DNA of 64,000 nt, from contig CALGSZ010000106.1 in the NCBI GenBank assembly GCA_937901745.1, forward strand, positions 124,001 through 188,000, in the 5' to 3' direction. Source of the DNA: an uncultured Chloroflexota bacterium (GTDB lineage: Bacteria; Chloroflexota; Chloroflexia; Thermomicrobiales; UBA6265). Positions 45,177-53,524 of the stretch are shown here, in pieces (the stretch's first letter is position 1; each line of letters opens with the position of its first letter). The position numbers and the translations under genes were made by a program. The notes under the pieces are model-generated. The model was not told where the DNA came from, did no database searches, and was given only the letters and a program-made list of their open reading frames with translations.

Positions 45177-45626
45177 CTACATTCGACGCGCCAACGCGGT
45201 CGCTTCCGCTGCGCCTCGCGGTGCCCGCTCCTTGATGAACTCGGCAACCTCTTCCGGGGTTCGGTCTCGCAGGTCGAGCGCTGGATATTTCAGGTTGTCC
45301 GGGAAATAGAGGTGAAACGTGAAGCGGATGGGCTCGATCCGCTCCTGCTCCGCCCACCACTCATAAAGCCGCGGGAGCCAATCGAACGACGTCGCTTCTA
45401 CCCGCCAAAGCGCCACGCCAGCCCCGCGCTCGTATGTCAACGCCTCACCGAAATAGACGCGCGCGCCGGGATCAGCGTCGATGATCTTGCGCACGTCGTC
45501 GTAATGGCGTGGAGAGCCCTTAAGCGTGAACCGCCACGCATCGCTGAGATTCTTCGGCCGTGGCCTCGGCCTGCCGTGCCACCATGGCTGCCCCGGATGC
45601 TTGCCTCGCCGCAGCAACGGACTCAT
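45177..45626 (-). CDS. Hypothetical protein, 149 residues
   Basis: Not recognised. The sequence is rich in Trp and aromatic residues: PGQPWWHGRPRPRPKNL, DAWRFTLKGSPRHYDDV, FDWLPRLYEWWAEQE, then FTFHLYFPDNLKYPALDL. It is probably a mixed alpha/beta soluble protein. ATG at 45626 has ggag eight bases upstream, and the in-frame extension to 45767 looks non-coding. It stands opposite the LLM oxidoreductase gene, sharing a divergent region of about 210 bp. Confidence 0.7.
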   Translation of the reverse strand: MSPLLRRGKHPGQPWWHGRPRPRPKNLSDAWRFTLKGSPRHYDDVRKIIDADPGARVYFGEALTYERGAGVALWRVEATSFDWLPRLYEWWAEQERIEPIRFTFHLYFPDNLKYPALDLRDRTPEEVAEFIKERAPRGAAEATALARRM

Positions 45627-45837
45627 TCGATTGGCTCCTCCACCCGCAAATCGCTCTGCTGGTCCACGTGGCCGCCTCAACAATGCGCGGCTTGCCGCGA
45701 TGGATTGTAACGCGGGACGGCAAATGAGATGCCGCATCCCTCCCGCTACCTTGTGAGAGAATGCCATCCGATCCGTCTTAGACCAGCGTCGTACTCACCG
45801 ATTCGGCTACCCGCGATCACTGGCGAGAGGAGGAAAC

Positions 45838-46737
45838 GTGCGCATCGGCGTCATCTTGCCGATTGGACATCAAGAGTCTCTCGACCGCCCCTTCAGCTAT
45901 GGAGAGATCCGCGCCTTTGCTCAGCGCGCCGAGGAGGCGGGATTTGATTCGGTCTGGCTCTACGACCATCTCTTGTATCGGCGGCCAGGCAAGCCCACTA
46001 CCGGCGTCTGGGAGGCAACGATCATCTGGGCCGCGCTGGCCGAGGCTACCAGCCGAGTCGAGCTTGGCGCGCTGGTCCTCTGCACCGCGTTCCGCAACCC
46101 CTCTGTCACCGCGAAGCTGGCGGCAACGCTCGATGAAGTCAGCGGCGGACGGATCACGCTCGGTCTCGGCGCTGGCTGGCACGAGCCGGAATTCGCTGCC
46201 TTCGGCATCCCGTTTGACCATCGCGTCAGCCGCTTCGAGGAAGCTTGCAAGATCATCGTTCCGCTCGTTCGTGAAGGAAAGGTTGATTTCCAGGGTCAGT
46301 ACTACTCCGCGCCGGACTGCGAGATCCTGCCGCGCCCATCCCGCCGCATTCCGGTCCTGATCGCCGGCAACGGACCACGTATGCTGCAGATCACCGCCCG
46401 ATACGCGGACCAGTGGAACACCGCTTGGTTGGGTTCAGTCGAGGCACTAGCACCATACCGCGATGCCCTGCACGCCGCCTGCGCGGAAGTTGGCCGGGAT
46501 CCCGGCACGCTGGAGATCACCGTCGGCGTGAACGTGGCGTTCCCGTCGGTCGCGGAACCACCGGAGCGTGCCAGTGATCCACTTAGATTCCTCACTGGTT
46601 CGGTTTCGGAGGTCGCAGCCGGGCTGCGTGGCTATCGCGACGCTGGAGTCAGCCACGTCATTTGCTGGCTCTATCCGGTCAACGAGGCGAGCATTGATTT
46701 GTTGGCCGAGGCAGTGCAGCAGGTGCGAGCGGGGTAG
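45838..46737 (+). CDS. LLM-class F420-dependent oxidoreductase
   Basis: Luciferase-like TIM-barrel oxidoreductase of 299 residues, probably using coenzyme F420 or FMN. Seen are MRIGVILPIG, AEEAGFDSVWLYDHLLYR, LGALVLCTAFRNPSVTAKLA, DEVSGGRITLGLGAGWHEPE and the late RIPVLIAGNGPRMLQI. GTG at 45838 follows gaggagg by about five bases. The substrate is unknown; no F420 synthesis genes lie in the window. Confidence 0.92.
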   Translation: MRIGVILPIGHQESLDRPFSYGEIRAFAQRAEEAGFDSVWLYDHLLYRRPGKPTTGVWEATIIWAALAEATSRVELGALVLCTAFRNPSVTAKLAATLDEVSGGRITLGLGAGWHEPEFAAFGIPFDHRVSRFEEACKIIVPLVREGKVDFQGQYYSAPDCEILPRPSRRIPVLIAGNGPRMLQITARYADQWNTAWLGSVEALAPYRDALHAACAEVGRDPGTLEITVGVNVAFPSVAEPPERASDPLRFLTGSVSEVAAGLRGYRDAGVSHVICWLYPVNEASIDLLAEAVQQVRAG

Positions 46738-46781
46738 ACGCTCCGTTCGGTTGATGCAATCAGCGGCCGGTGAGCATCGTC

Positions 46782-46787
46782 TATACT
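46782..46787 (+). promoter_or_regulatory. Candidate -10 box upstream of the yggT-like gene
   Basis: TATACT, 66 bases upstream of the ATG at 46854. TTGATG at 46751 is too far for a -35 (25 bp), and no TGn precedes the box. Confidence 0.35.
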
Positions 46788-46853
46788 AGGTGTAACCTGG
46801 CGCGACCACTCGTGGTGCCAGATTTGGACGGTTGCCTTCCATGAGAATGCTCA

Positions 46854-47114
46854 ATGTCAAGCAGTGATATCGCGGGCCTGATCAGCACGCTCTTCACCAT
46901 TCTCACGTTCGCGATCATCGGGCGGGCGCTCCTGTCCTGGTTCGATCCAGGCCTGCGCTCATCCGTCGGCCGCATCTTGGTCGACATCACGGAGCCGATC
47001 ATTTCACCGATCCGGCGCGTAGTGCCGCCCCTCGGCATGTTCGACATCTCTCCGATTGTTGCGATCCTGCTCCTCCAGCTGCTGCAACGTCTGATCGTGA
47101 ACGCGCTCGTCTAG
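46854..47114 (+). CDS. YggT-family membrane protein
   Basis: Short membrane protein of 86 residues with two helices. The YggT pattern is intact: AIIGRALLSWFDPG, the conserved DITEPIISPIRRVVPP and GMFDISPIVAILLLQLL. In other bacteria YggT/YlmG proteins lie near division genes and influence nucleoid or thylakoid organisation. This copy is isolated from division genes. ATG 46854 has gagaat upstream, a weak site. Confidence 0.9.
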   Translation: MSSSDIAGLISTLFTILTFAIIGRALLSWFDPGLRSSVGRILVDITEPIISPIRRVVPPLGMFDISPIVAILLLQLLQRLIVNALV

Positions 47115-47246
47115 CTCCCCGCGTCTCCACACCACGCGTAGCGGCATCGGGCAAGAGCGTTTCGACACTGAGATATCCATTCGGCGCGCCCGTTCCCGGA
47201 TCTCGCGCCGGCTGACAAACGACAGTCGAACCGAGAGGAGAATCGA

Positions 47247-48659
47247 ATGACCACCGCGCCCGACGCCGCGTGGCGTGATTGGTTGTCCGCGCGTCAGGAC
47301 GAGCATTTGCAGGAGCTCATGGATTTCCTGCGCATCCCGAGCGTCAGCGCCCTGCCGCGGCATCGCTCAGATATGACCCGCGCCGCCGAGTGGCTGAAGG
47401 CTCGGCTGCAGCGGGCCGGCGTACCGGAGGTCGAGATATGGGAGACGGGCGGTCAGCCGCTGGTCTGGGGACGTTGGCTCGTCTCTCCCGACCTACCCAC
47501 CGCACTCATCTACGCGCACTACGACGTCCAGCCGGCCGATCCGCTTGATCTCTGGACATCACCACCCTTCGAGCCGGTGGTGCGAGACGACCGGATCTAC
47601 GCTCGCGGCGCGGCTGACGACAAGGGAGGACTCGTCTCGACGATCCTCGCGGTCGAAGCCCTCGCGCGAACGACTCCCACGGGCATGCCCCCGATCAATC
47701 TCGTCTTCTTCTACGAGGGAGAGGAGGAGATCGGCAGCCCTTCAGTCGCGCCTCTCATCGCGCGGGAGCGCGATCGGCTGCGCTGCGATGTCGTGCTGAG
47801 CGCGGACGGAGTTATGTACGGGCAAGACGCCCCGGCGTTGACCGTGGCGACGAAGGGGCTGGCGGCGTGCCAAATCAACGTGCGGACGGCACGCGGCGAC
47901 CTGCACTCCGGTCTCTACGGCGCGTCGGTACCCAACGCCGCTCAGGTCCTGGCACGTCTGGTTGCGACCCTGCACGCCGATGATGGTCGCGTGGCCGTCG
48001 CTGGCTTCTACGACCGCGTCCGCGACCTAACGCCCGAGGAGCGCGCCGAAATCGCCGCCGTCCCCTTCGACGAAGCCGCGTTCAAGGAAGAGGCGGGCGT
48101 CACCGCACTCTGGGGCGAGCCAGGCTATTCGCCACTCGAGCGGAATTGGGCGCGCCCGACGATCGACGTCAACGGGATTTGGGGCGGTTTCCAGGGCGAA
48201 GGCAGCAAGACGGTCACCCCTGCCGAGGCGCACGCGAAGCTCACGTGCCGGCTGGTTCCCGATCAGGAGCCGGACGAGATCATCGCCCTAATCGAGCAAC
48301 ACCTGCGGGAGCATTGCCCGCCCGGGGCGACAGTCGAGATCGAGCCTACGGCTGGCAACGCCCATCCGTTCGCCATTAGCCGTGACAATCCCTTCCTCCA
48401 TGCAGCCGCACGAGTGCTGCGCGAGATCTACGGCAAGGAGCCCTTGTGGATCCGGCTCGGCGGGACGTTGCCGATCGCGGCGGACTTCCAACGCGAGCTC
48501 GGCGCGGACATGGTCTTCCTCGCCTGGTGCATGCCTGACGGCAACGCTCATGCCCCGAACGAGTGGTACTCCATCGAAGACTTCCGCCGCTCCGCGATCG
48601 CGTATTGCAAGCTACTCACAATCATCGGCAACGACGGCGTCAATATCGGGAACCGTTGA
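47247..48659 (+). CDS. M20 family dipeptidase
   Basis: Zinc aminoacyl-dipeptidase (carnosinase/DapE-like) of 470 residues. The metal and catalytic residues are seen in IYAHYDVQPADP (H and D), YARGAADDKGGL (bridging D) and FFYEGEEEIGSPS (catalytic E-E). The dimerisation domain contains LHSGLYGASVPNAAQ, and RLGGTLPIAADF lies near the end. It probably hydrolyses cytoplasmic dipeptides. ATG at 47247 has gagaggag about eight bases upstream. Confidence 0.94.
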   Translation: MTTAPDAAWRDWLSARQDEHLQELMDFLRIPSVSALPRHRSDMTRAAEWLKARLQRAGVPEVEIWETGGQPLVWGRWLVSPDLPTALIYAHYDVQPADPLDLWTSPPFEPVVRDDRIYARGAADDKGGLVSTILAVEALARTTPTGMPPINLVFFYEGEEEIGSPSVAPLIARERDRLRCDVVLSADGVMYGQDAPALTVATKGLAACQINVRTARGDLHSGLYGASVPNAAQVLARLVATLHADDGRVAVAGFYDRVRDLTPEERAEIAAVPFDEAAFKEEAGVTALWGEPGYSPLERNWARPTIDVNGIWGGFQGEGSKTVTPAEAHAKLTCRLVPDQEPDEIIALIEQHLREHCPPGATVEIEPTAGNAHPFAISRDNPFLHAAARVLREIYGKEPLWIRLGGTLPIAADFQRELGADMVFLAWCMPDGNAHAPNEWYSIEDFRRSAIAYCKLLTIIGNDGVNIGNR

Positions 48660-48730
48660 CGGACCGCGTGCGTTGTCCTAACAGTACCGGGTACGCCCCG
48701 ACAGCCGGTTTAAGAAGCGGGAGACGATTG

Positions 48731-49678
48731 ATGAGGAGACATTTTTCTCGGAGGTTGTTTCTTGGATATTCCGGTGCAGTCGCCGGTGCCCTCGCCCTGC
48801 CCGCGCTCGCGCGCGCCAATCAGGCGTCGACGCCAGACGCGGCGACCCCGTCTGCAGGGATGAGTGATCAGCCTATGATCCGCGTTGAGGTAACCGGCGG
48901 CTTTGCTCCGATTCAGCTCTTGAACAGCGCGCTACCGACGTTCGTCATGTACCCGGATGGCCGGGTCATCACTCAGGGTCCGGTTCCCGCCATCTTTCCC
49001 GCGCCAGCCTTGCCGAACCTTCGCGAGTCGGCCTTGACTCAAGAGGGAATCCGAACTGTCCTCACCGCCGCTGAAGAAGCTGGCCTCATTGGACAGGATC
49101 GCCACATTCATCACGGTCAAATCGTCGACGCGCCGACGACGTACATCACGGTCACAGTGGATTCCCGCACGACTCGGACATCCGTCTACGCGATGACGAT
49201 CGACGACGATCCAAACTGGACGGATGAGGAGCGAGAGGCGGTCGCCAAGATCCGGGACTTCTACAATAAGACTCTCGACATCTTCGGGTGGCTGCCGGAG
49301 ACGGCGTTCGAGCGCCGCGACGAGACGTTCCAGATCGAGCAGCTTCAGATCATCGCGGAGCCGTATCCCAAAACCGAGGCGACGCCTGACGATCCCGCGA
49401 CCAATCAGCCGCCGATGGATTGGCCGCTGTCCACGCCACTCTCTGCGCTGACTGGCGTCACGCTCCAGGGCCTGCCGGATACCACGCGGTGCTTCGTGTT
49501 CTCCGGCGAAGAGGCGCGGACGCTCGTCGCGGCACTCCAGCAGGCTAACGAGCTGACGCCGTGGGTGAGCGAAGGCAACCGGTATCGGCTCATGGTCCGG
49601 CCGCTCCTGCCGGGAGAGTCCGGCTGCCCTCCGCCGAGCCCGCTCTGGGACCCGGAGATGGCCACCCCGACCGCCTAA
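48731..49678 (+). CDS. Tat-exported protein of unknown function
   Basis: The 315-residue protein begins with a twin-arginine signal, RRHFSRRLFLGYSGAVAGAL, ending near ALARA. A short Ala-Thr-Pro linker (ASTPDAATPSAG) follows. The mature part is a beta-rich domain (PMIRVEVTGGFAPIQLL, PTFVMYPDGRVITQGP) followed by DDDPNWTDEEREAVAK and a Pro-rich region. Two Cys lie near the C-terminus. No family is recognised. ATG 48731 follows ggggag-type sequence by about seven bases, and the extension to 48563 lies mostly inside the dipeptidase gene. Confidence 0.75.
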   Translation: MRRHFSRRLFLGYSGAVAGALALPALARANQASTPDAATPSAGMSDQPMIRVEVTGGFAPIQLLNSALPTFVMYPDGRVITQGPVPAIFPAPALPNLRESALTQEGIRTVLTAAEEAGLIGQDRHIHHGQIVDAPTTYITVTVDSRTTRTSVYAMTIDDDPNWTDEEREAVAKIRDFYNKTLDIFGWLPETAFERRDETFQIEQLQIIAEPYPKTEATPDDPATNQPPMDWPLSTPLSALTGVTLQGLPDTTRCFVFSGEEARTLVAALQQANELTPWVSEGNRYRLMVRPLLPGESGCPPPSPLWDPEMATPTA

Positions 49679-49705
49679 CACGGCACGGAACAGGCAAACG
49701 TATTT

Positions 49706-49735
49706 GGAGCGCCGGGCTGATCGGCCCAGCGCTCC
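49706..49735 (+). terminator. Rho-independent terminator of the Tat-exported protein gene
   Basis: Stem ggagcgc-c-gggc / gccc-a-gcgctcc with a 6-base loop and one C/A mismatch, then tttgcattttc. The T-tract is on the plus side only. Confidence 0.8.
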
Positions 49736-49760
49736 TTTGCATTTTCATCAAGGTTTGACG

Positions 49761-51653
49761 TCAATTCGCGGCGGCCGGGCGTCGCCCCTCTGAGCCGGTC
49801 GCCGCAATACCGTCGTTCCCAGTCTCCGCCTCGCCCAGCCCGACCAATTCGAGAAGTCGCAGCGCGTTCGTACTCGTTGCTAGGCCCGGTCGGAGCCGGT
49901 AGTCGAAGGTCATGCGCGGCCCTTCGGGACCGTCCTCGACAGTCTCTCGGAAATGAACGGTCCTTGCCAGCCCCTCCAGGTCAGGGTCATCTACAAGCGC
50001 CAGGTCATGCGTCGAGACCGCGCCAATCGCGTCACTCTCGACCAGCATGCGGATGATGCGGCGAGCCGCGATCTGCCGCTCTGCCGTATTCGTCCCCTGC
50101 AGAATCTCGTCGAGGAGATACAAGAGGCGCGGATCATCCGGTCGCCGCGTGCGCGCCGCTTCCACGATCTGCTTCAAGCGCAGCAACTCGGCCATGAAGA
50201 AGGAGACGCCCTGCTCAAGCGAGTCCTGGATGCGAGCGCTGGTCCAAACTTCGACCGGCGGCATGCGCAGCGACCGCGCGCATACCGGCGCGCCCGCGAG
50301 GGCGAGCACCGCATTGACACCGATTGAGCGCAGCAGCGTGCTCTTGCCGGACATATTGGAGCCCGTGACGAGCAGAAATGTGCCGGGCGGGCCAACGACG
50401 ACATCGTTGACGACGCGAACGGTACGGGGCAGCAAGGGATGCCCAAGGCCACGAGCCTCGAAAGAGTCGGCGCTCGAATCGATTTCGGGGAATGCCCAGT
50501 CTGGCTCGTCATACTTGAGCGCGGCGAGCGCGGCCAACGCTTCAACCTCGCCGATCGCATCGAGCCACGCGCGCACGTTCTTCCCCGCGTCTCTCTGCCA
50601 GCTCTCCAAACGATCGAGGACATGGATGTCCCACGCGAGGAGCAATTGCAGCGGGAACCACGCGATTGAACCCCTTGGCACTACCCAAGAGGTCAGTCGA
50701 CGCAGCCGCGCGACCTCCGCTCCTGCCGATCGATTCCCCGCGCTCAACCGCCCCTGGAGCGACTGCAGATGGGATGACGTGAATGATGCCGATTCGATTT
50801 GTCGTAGAAGACCGGCGTATTGGACGAGCACCGCGTGCTGGCCAGCAGCGGCCAGGATACGCGGATGGACCTCGCCACTGGTCGCCAGCATGATCGCCAG
50901 GTTGACGCCGAGGAACGCCAGCCAGACCGGCGCACCGAGGACGCCAGCCAAGCTCAGAGCGCCGGTCGCGACGAACCCAACCGCGCTCAGCCGCGCGAGC
51001 CACACGAGGAATCCCCTGCGCTCGAGCCACGAGTCTCCTTCTGCCCAGCGCAGGAAAGGCTCAATCTCGATGGCCGTGCCCGGGCCCAGCCGGCCGCGAG
51101 CAGCAAACTCCTGGCGCCAGTCGAGCATCGGTGCCAGCTCCGCGACCGCTAATTGCCTGGCCCTCACGATCTCATGATCGGCCGGGGCCAAGAGCCACGC
51201 GCGCAGCCGCTCCTGACCCATCGGCGTATTGGCGGTGTTCAGCAGCTGGAAGAGCGAAGCCCGGCCGAAAAGATCGAGGTCGGCGGCATATGGGTGGTCA
51301 GATTCGGCGGAGTCGGGAGGGACCGGGAGCTTGCTCCATGCTCGATGGAGCCTGAGCAAAGCCTCCGCGTTTAGGTCGCGCAGCGTCCCGATCCTCGCCC
51401 GCTCCCTGCCCAACCGGCGGTGAATGCCCACGAGGACAAAGAAGGCAACGATCAGGACCGCCGCAAGTGCGAAGAGCACGACATTCCGGTCGCGAGAAGC
51501 CCAGATCGCAAGAGCTGCCGCGGCGAAGAACGCGACGAGCCTCAGATCCCCGATCCGCTCCCATCGCCGCGACTCGGCGGAAAAGAGGGAAGCGAACTCA
51601 GCCTCCCGCCGCGCATAGGTTTCAGCGGCGCCGCTTTCGGTCATCGCTCGCAT
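49761..51653 (-). CDS. Membrane-anchored MutS-family ATPase
   Basis: The 630-residue protein ends in a MutS-type ATPase domain: Walker A TGSNMSGKSTLLR (about residue 435), ARIQDSLEQGVSFFMAELLRL, Walker B LYLLDEILQGTNTAER (about 515) and switch His in STHDLALVDD. A MutS core-like helical domain lies before it. The N-terminus has two predicted membrane helices (residues about 39-75), and two more lie near 215-255. It lacks the MutS1 mismatch-recognition domain and the MutS2 Smr domain. This class is known by homology but its role is unknown. Start at 51653 or at an ATG three codons later. Confidence 0.88.
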   Translation of the reverse strand: MRAMTESGAAETYARREAEFASLFSAESRRWERIGDLRLVAFFAAAALAIWASRDRNVVLFALAAVLIVAFFVLVGIHRRLGRERARIGTLRDLNAEALLRLHRAWSKLPVPPDSAESDHPYAADLDLFGRASLFQLLNTANTPMGQERLRAWLLAPADHEIVRARQLAVAELAPMLDWRQEFAARGRLGPGTAIEIEPFLRWAEGDSWLERRGFLVWLARLSAVGFVATGALSLAGVLGAPVWLAFLGVNLAIMLATSGEVHPRILAAAGQHAVLVQYAGLLRQIESASFTSSHLQSLQGRLSAGNRSAGAEVARLRRLTSWVVPRGSIAWFPLQLLLAWDIHVLDRLESWQRDAGKNVRAWLDAIGEVEALAALAALKYDEPDWAFPEIDSSADSFEARGLGHPLLPRTVRVVNDVVVGPPGTFLLVTGSNMSGKSTLLRSIGVNAVLALAGAPVCARSLRMPPVEVWTSARIQDSLEQGVSFFMAELLRLKQIVEAARTRRPDDPRLLYLLDEILQGTNTAERQIAARRIIRMLVESDAIGAVSTHDLALVDDPDLEGLARTVHFRETVEDGPEGPRMTFDYRLRPGLATSTNALRLLELVGLGEAETGNDGIAATGSEGRRPAAAN

Positions 51654-51771
51654 CCAGGCCGGGACTGTGCGGCACGCGCTGTTGGGTAGCCCGAATCAAC
51701 GGTCGGACGCGGAGGCGAGGAGACGACCTTGCGAGCGGTTGTGGACTCGTTCAGCCGCCGGGAAAGAGCGT

Positions 51772-52764
51772 TCAGCGCGACTGCCTCGCTGCCGTCTGCG
51801 ACTGCTCTTCTTCCTGCCAATCGCCCTGCTCGTCTTCGGCAACGTCGTCGAAGTCCTCGTCGTCATCGTCGAAATCTTCGTCGTCGAGTTCGTCGAGGAA
51901 ATCTTCGTCGTCCTCGTCCTCCGGCAGCCCGTCGTACATCTCGCGAGCCAGGTCCGGCAGGGCTTGCTTGACGAGCGGGTGGTTGGGGTTGAGCTCCGTC
52001 GTGATGAGCTCTTGGTTCTGGCCGTTGACAGTCTGCCGCTTGGTGAGGATGCCCTTGCGGAGGAACTCCATCACCTTCGCCTCGATGTGCTCGGAAGGCA
52101 GGACAGACCGGTCGATGAACCGCCAGAGCGTCCGGCTCATGTGACTCTGCGTCGGGACGAAGCCGGGGTGCAGCTGCTTGATATAGGCGTCGATCGCCCG
52201 GATCACCTGAATGTCCAGATCGACCGACTGGCGCATCACCAGCGGATCTTCCTCGCCCGCTGCGGCAACTAGGTCAGGGCTGACGGAGCCGGGCACGCCG
52301 CAGATGATCACCCGCCGGCCGAGCCGATTCCGCAGTGTCGTCACGACGCGGATGAAATCTTTGTCGCCGGTGAAGAGCAGGAACGTCTTGATATCCGGCC
52401 GCGCCAGCGCGGTATTGATGATGTCGAGCGCGAAGTTGAGGTCCGAGCGGGAAACGATCTTCTCTCTGCCCTGGCTATCAATGGTTCGCTTGGACGGATA
52501 GTGCTGGGCCTCGAAGCCAGCAACATCGAGCCGATTGCGGACTGCCGGTGGATGCTGATCGAAGTCGGCATACGCGCGCGCCACCGCCATCAAGCCGTAT
52601 TGAAGAGCCTTGTCACGCCAAACGATCGGATCTGGTTCACGCCCGTAGGAATTGATCGTCGAATAGCGAATGTTCTCAAAATCTACAAAGACCGCCACTT
52701 CCGAAGTCTGTGGCGTAGCTTGCATTCCCCCAGTCCCGACGCCAGCCAAGCCGTTATCGACCAT
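51772..52764 (-). CDS. NYN/LabA-type PIN-like nuclease domain protein with acidic tail
   Basis: The 330-residue protein has an N-terminal NYN (DUF88) domain: VAVFVDFENIRYSTI, SDLNFALDIINTA, TFLLFTGDKDFIRVV and GRRVIICGVPGS, with the acidic cluster that binds metal in PIN-like RNases. A middle segment (residues about 195-275, HPGFVPTQSHMSRTLWRFI) may be a winged helix. The C-terminal 55 residues are almost all Asp, Glu and Phe. RNA cleavage is likely but not proven. ATG at 52764 has ggagg eight bases upstream, and the message leader may be about 290 nt. Confidence 0.88.
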   Translation of the reverse strand: MVDNGLAGVGTGGMQATPQTSEVAVFVDFENIRYSTINSYGREPDPIVWRDKALQYGLMAVARAYADFDQHPPAVRNRLDVAGFEAQHYPSKRTIDSQGREKIVSRSDLNFALDIINTALARPDIKTFLLFTGDKDFIRVVTTLRNRLGRRVIICGVPGSVSPDLVAAAGEEDPLVMRQSVDLDIQVIRAIDAYIKQLHPGFVPTQSHMSRTLWRFIDRSVLPSEHIEAKVMEFLRKGILTKRQTVNGQNQELITTELNPNHPLVKQALPDLAREMYDGLPEDEDDEDFLDELDDEDFDDDDEDFDDVAEDEQGDWQEEEQSQTAARQSR

Positions 52765-53056
52765 GGTTCAATCCTCCAACACACGACTCAAGAACGCTTG
52801 GCGCGTCGCCCGATGCAGATTTCATCTGGTGGGTGGCGAACAACATCTTGCGGTAACACAGCCGGCACCGCCGTACCAAACTCGAAACGAAACCCGAAAA
52901 CGTGTCAACCAATTCAGCCGAAAGATATCTGCATCACTGGCGCGCACCATCACGAGCCATTAGCCGCCGCTCACGCCCGGAGCCAGCCCTCGCGGCGCCA
53001 CGCCTGCAATCTCTCTCTACTTTGGGCGCCGCGCCCCCCTGCGTGAGCCTACTGTC
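52765..53056 (-). other. Long leader or non-coding region upstream of the NYN gene
   Basis: With the adjacent hairpin, 322 bp lie without a gene between the NYN ATG and the SnoaL-like stop. If the 53057 box is used, this is a 290-nt leader. It contains a 9-bp inverted repeat, gatgcagat (52812) with atctgcatc (52927), and no small frame that I can support. Confidence 0.4.
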
Positions 53057-53065
53057 AGTCTAGCA
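53057..53065 (-). promoter_or_regulatory. Extended -10 box upstream of the NYN gene
   Basis: On the minus strand TGCTAGACT, a TGn joined to TAGACT, about 290 bases upstream of the NYN ATG. No clear -35. Confidence 0.45.
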
Positions 53066-53070
53066 CGTTC

Positions 53071-53088
53071 AGGCGTGGGGCCACGCCT
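53071..53088. terminator. Hairpin at the end of the DinB/SnoaL operon
   Basis: Perfect palindrome aggcgtgg-gg-ccacgcct overlaps the SnoaL-like stop codon. No T-tract on the minus strand, so a terminator or 3' stabiliser is a moderate guess. Confidence 0.45.
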
Positions 53089-53524
53089 ATTCCTCATCCC
53101 AAAAGAGCCGGCGGAACTCGGCCGTATCGTAATATCCGACGACGCTGATGATCTTGTCGTTTGCAACGCGAAAGACCGCGATCTGCTCCGAGATTAGCTC
53201 GCGCCCCAGCTTGGTGGAGAACTCGCGCACGACGAATTGCACCGCGGCTCGATCGTCGGTCGCGATCACATCGCTGATCTCCCAGCGCGCCTGTGGGTAG
53301 GAAGAGACGACCGCGCCGAAGTAGGCAACGATCTCGTCTGCTGGCCGGACGGGCGCACCGTGGGGAAGCGCGCGGAACGTCGCGTGGTCCGCGAGCGTCG
53401 CGCGCAGGCGGTGGGGATCGCGTTCGTCTATCGCGGCGAAGAACTCCCGCGCTAACGTCTCGGCGATCGTCGGCTCACGGAATCCCGACGTTTGAATTGG
53501 CGGCTCAGGTTGTCCGGCGGCCAT
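53087..53524 (-). CDS. SnoaL/NTF2-like protein
   Basis: Nuclear-transport-factor-2-like fold of 145 residues. Seen are AETLAREFFAAIDERDPHRL, DHATFRALPHG, IVAYFGAVVSSYPQARWE and VQFVVREFSTK with ISVVGYYD at the end. Such proteins are ligand-binding or isomerase-like, with no fixed activity. ATG at 53524 overlaps the preceding DinB stop by one base (TGATG), so it is coupled to it. A TTG one codon earlier is less likely. Confidence 0.85.
   Translation of the reverse strand: MAAGQPEPPIQTSGFREPTIAETLAREFFAAIDERDPHRLRATLADHATFRALPHGAPVRPADEIVAYFGAVVSSYPQARWEISDVIATDDRAAVQFVVREFSTKLGRELISEQIAVFRVANDKIISVVGYYDTAEFRRLFWDEE

Noticed and set aside
44498..45235. A 245-residue plus-strand frame across the DUF1232 end, the leader and the terminator
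   Set aside because: It runs through a terminator hairpin and two overlapping genes, has no ribosome-binding site, and its composition is low-order. The 44796-45080 frame is far better supported.
51835..51930. Trinucleotide-like repeat (gtcgtc/ttcgtcg)
   Set aside because: It is explained by the Asp/Glu/Phe-rich tail of the NYN protein on the minus strand, not by a separate repeat element.
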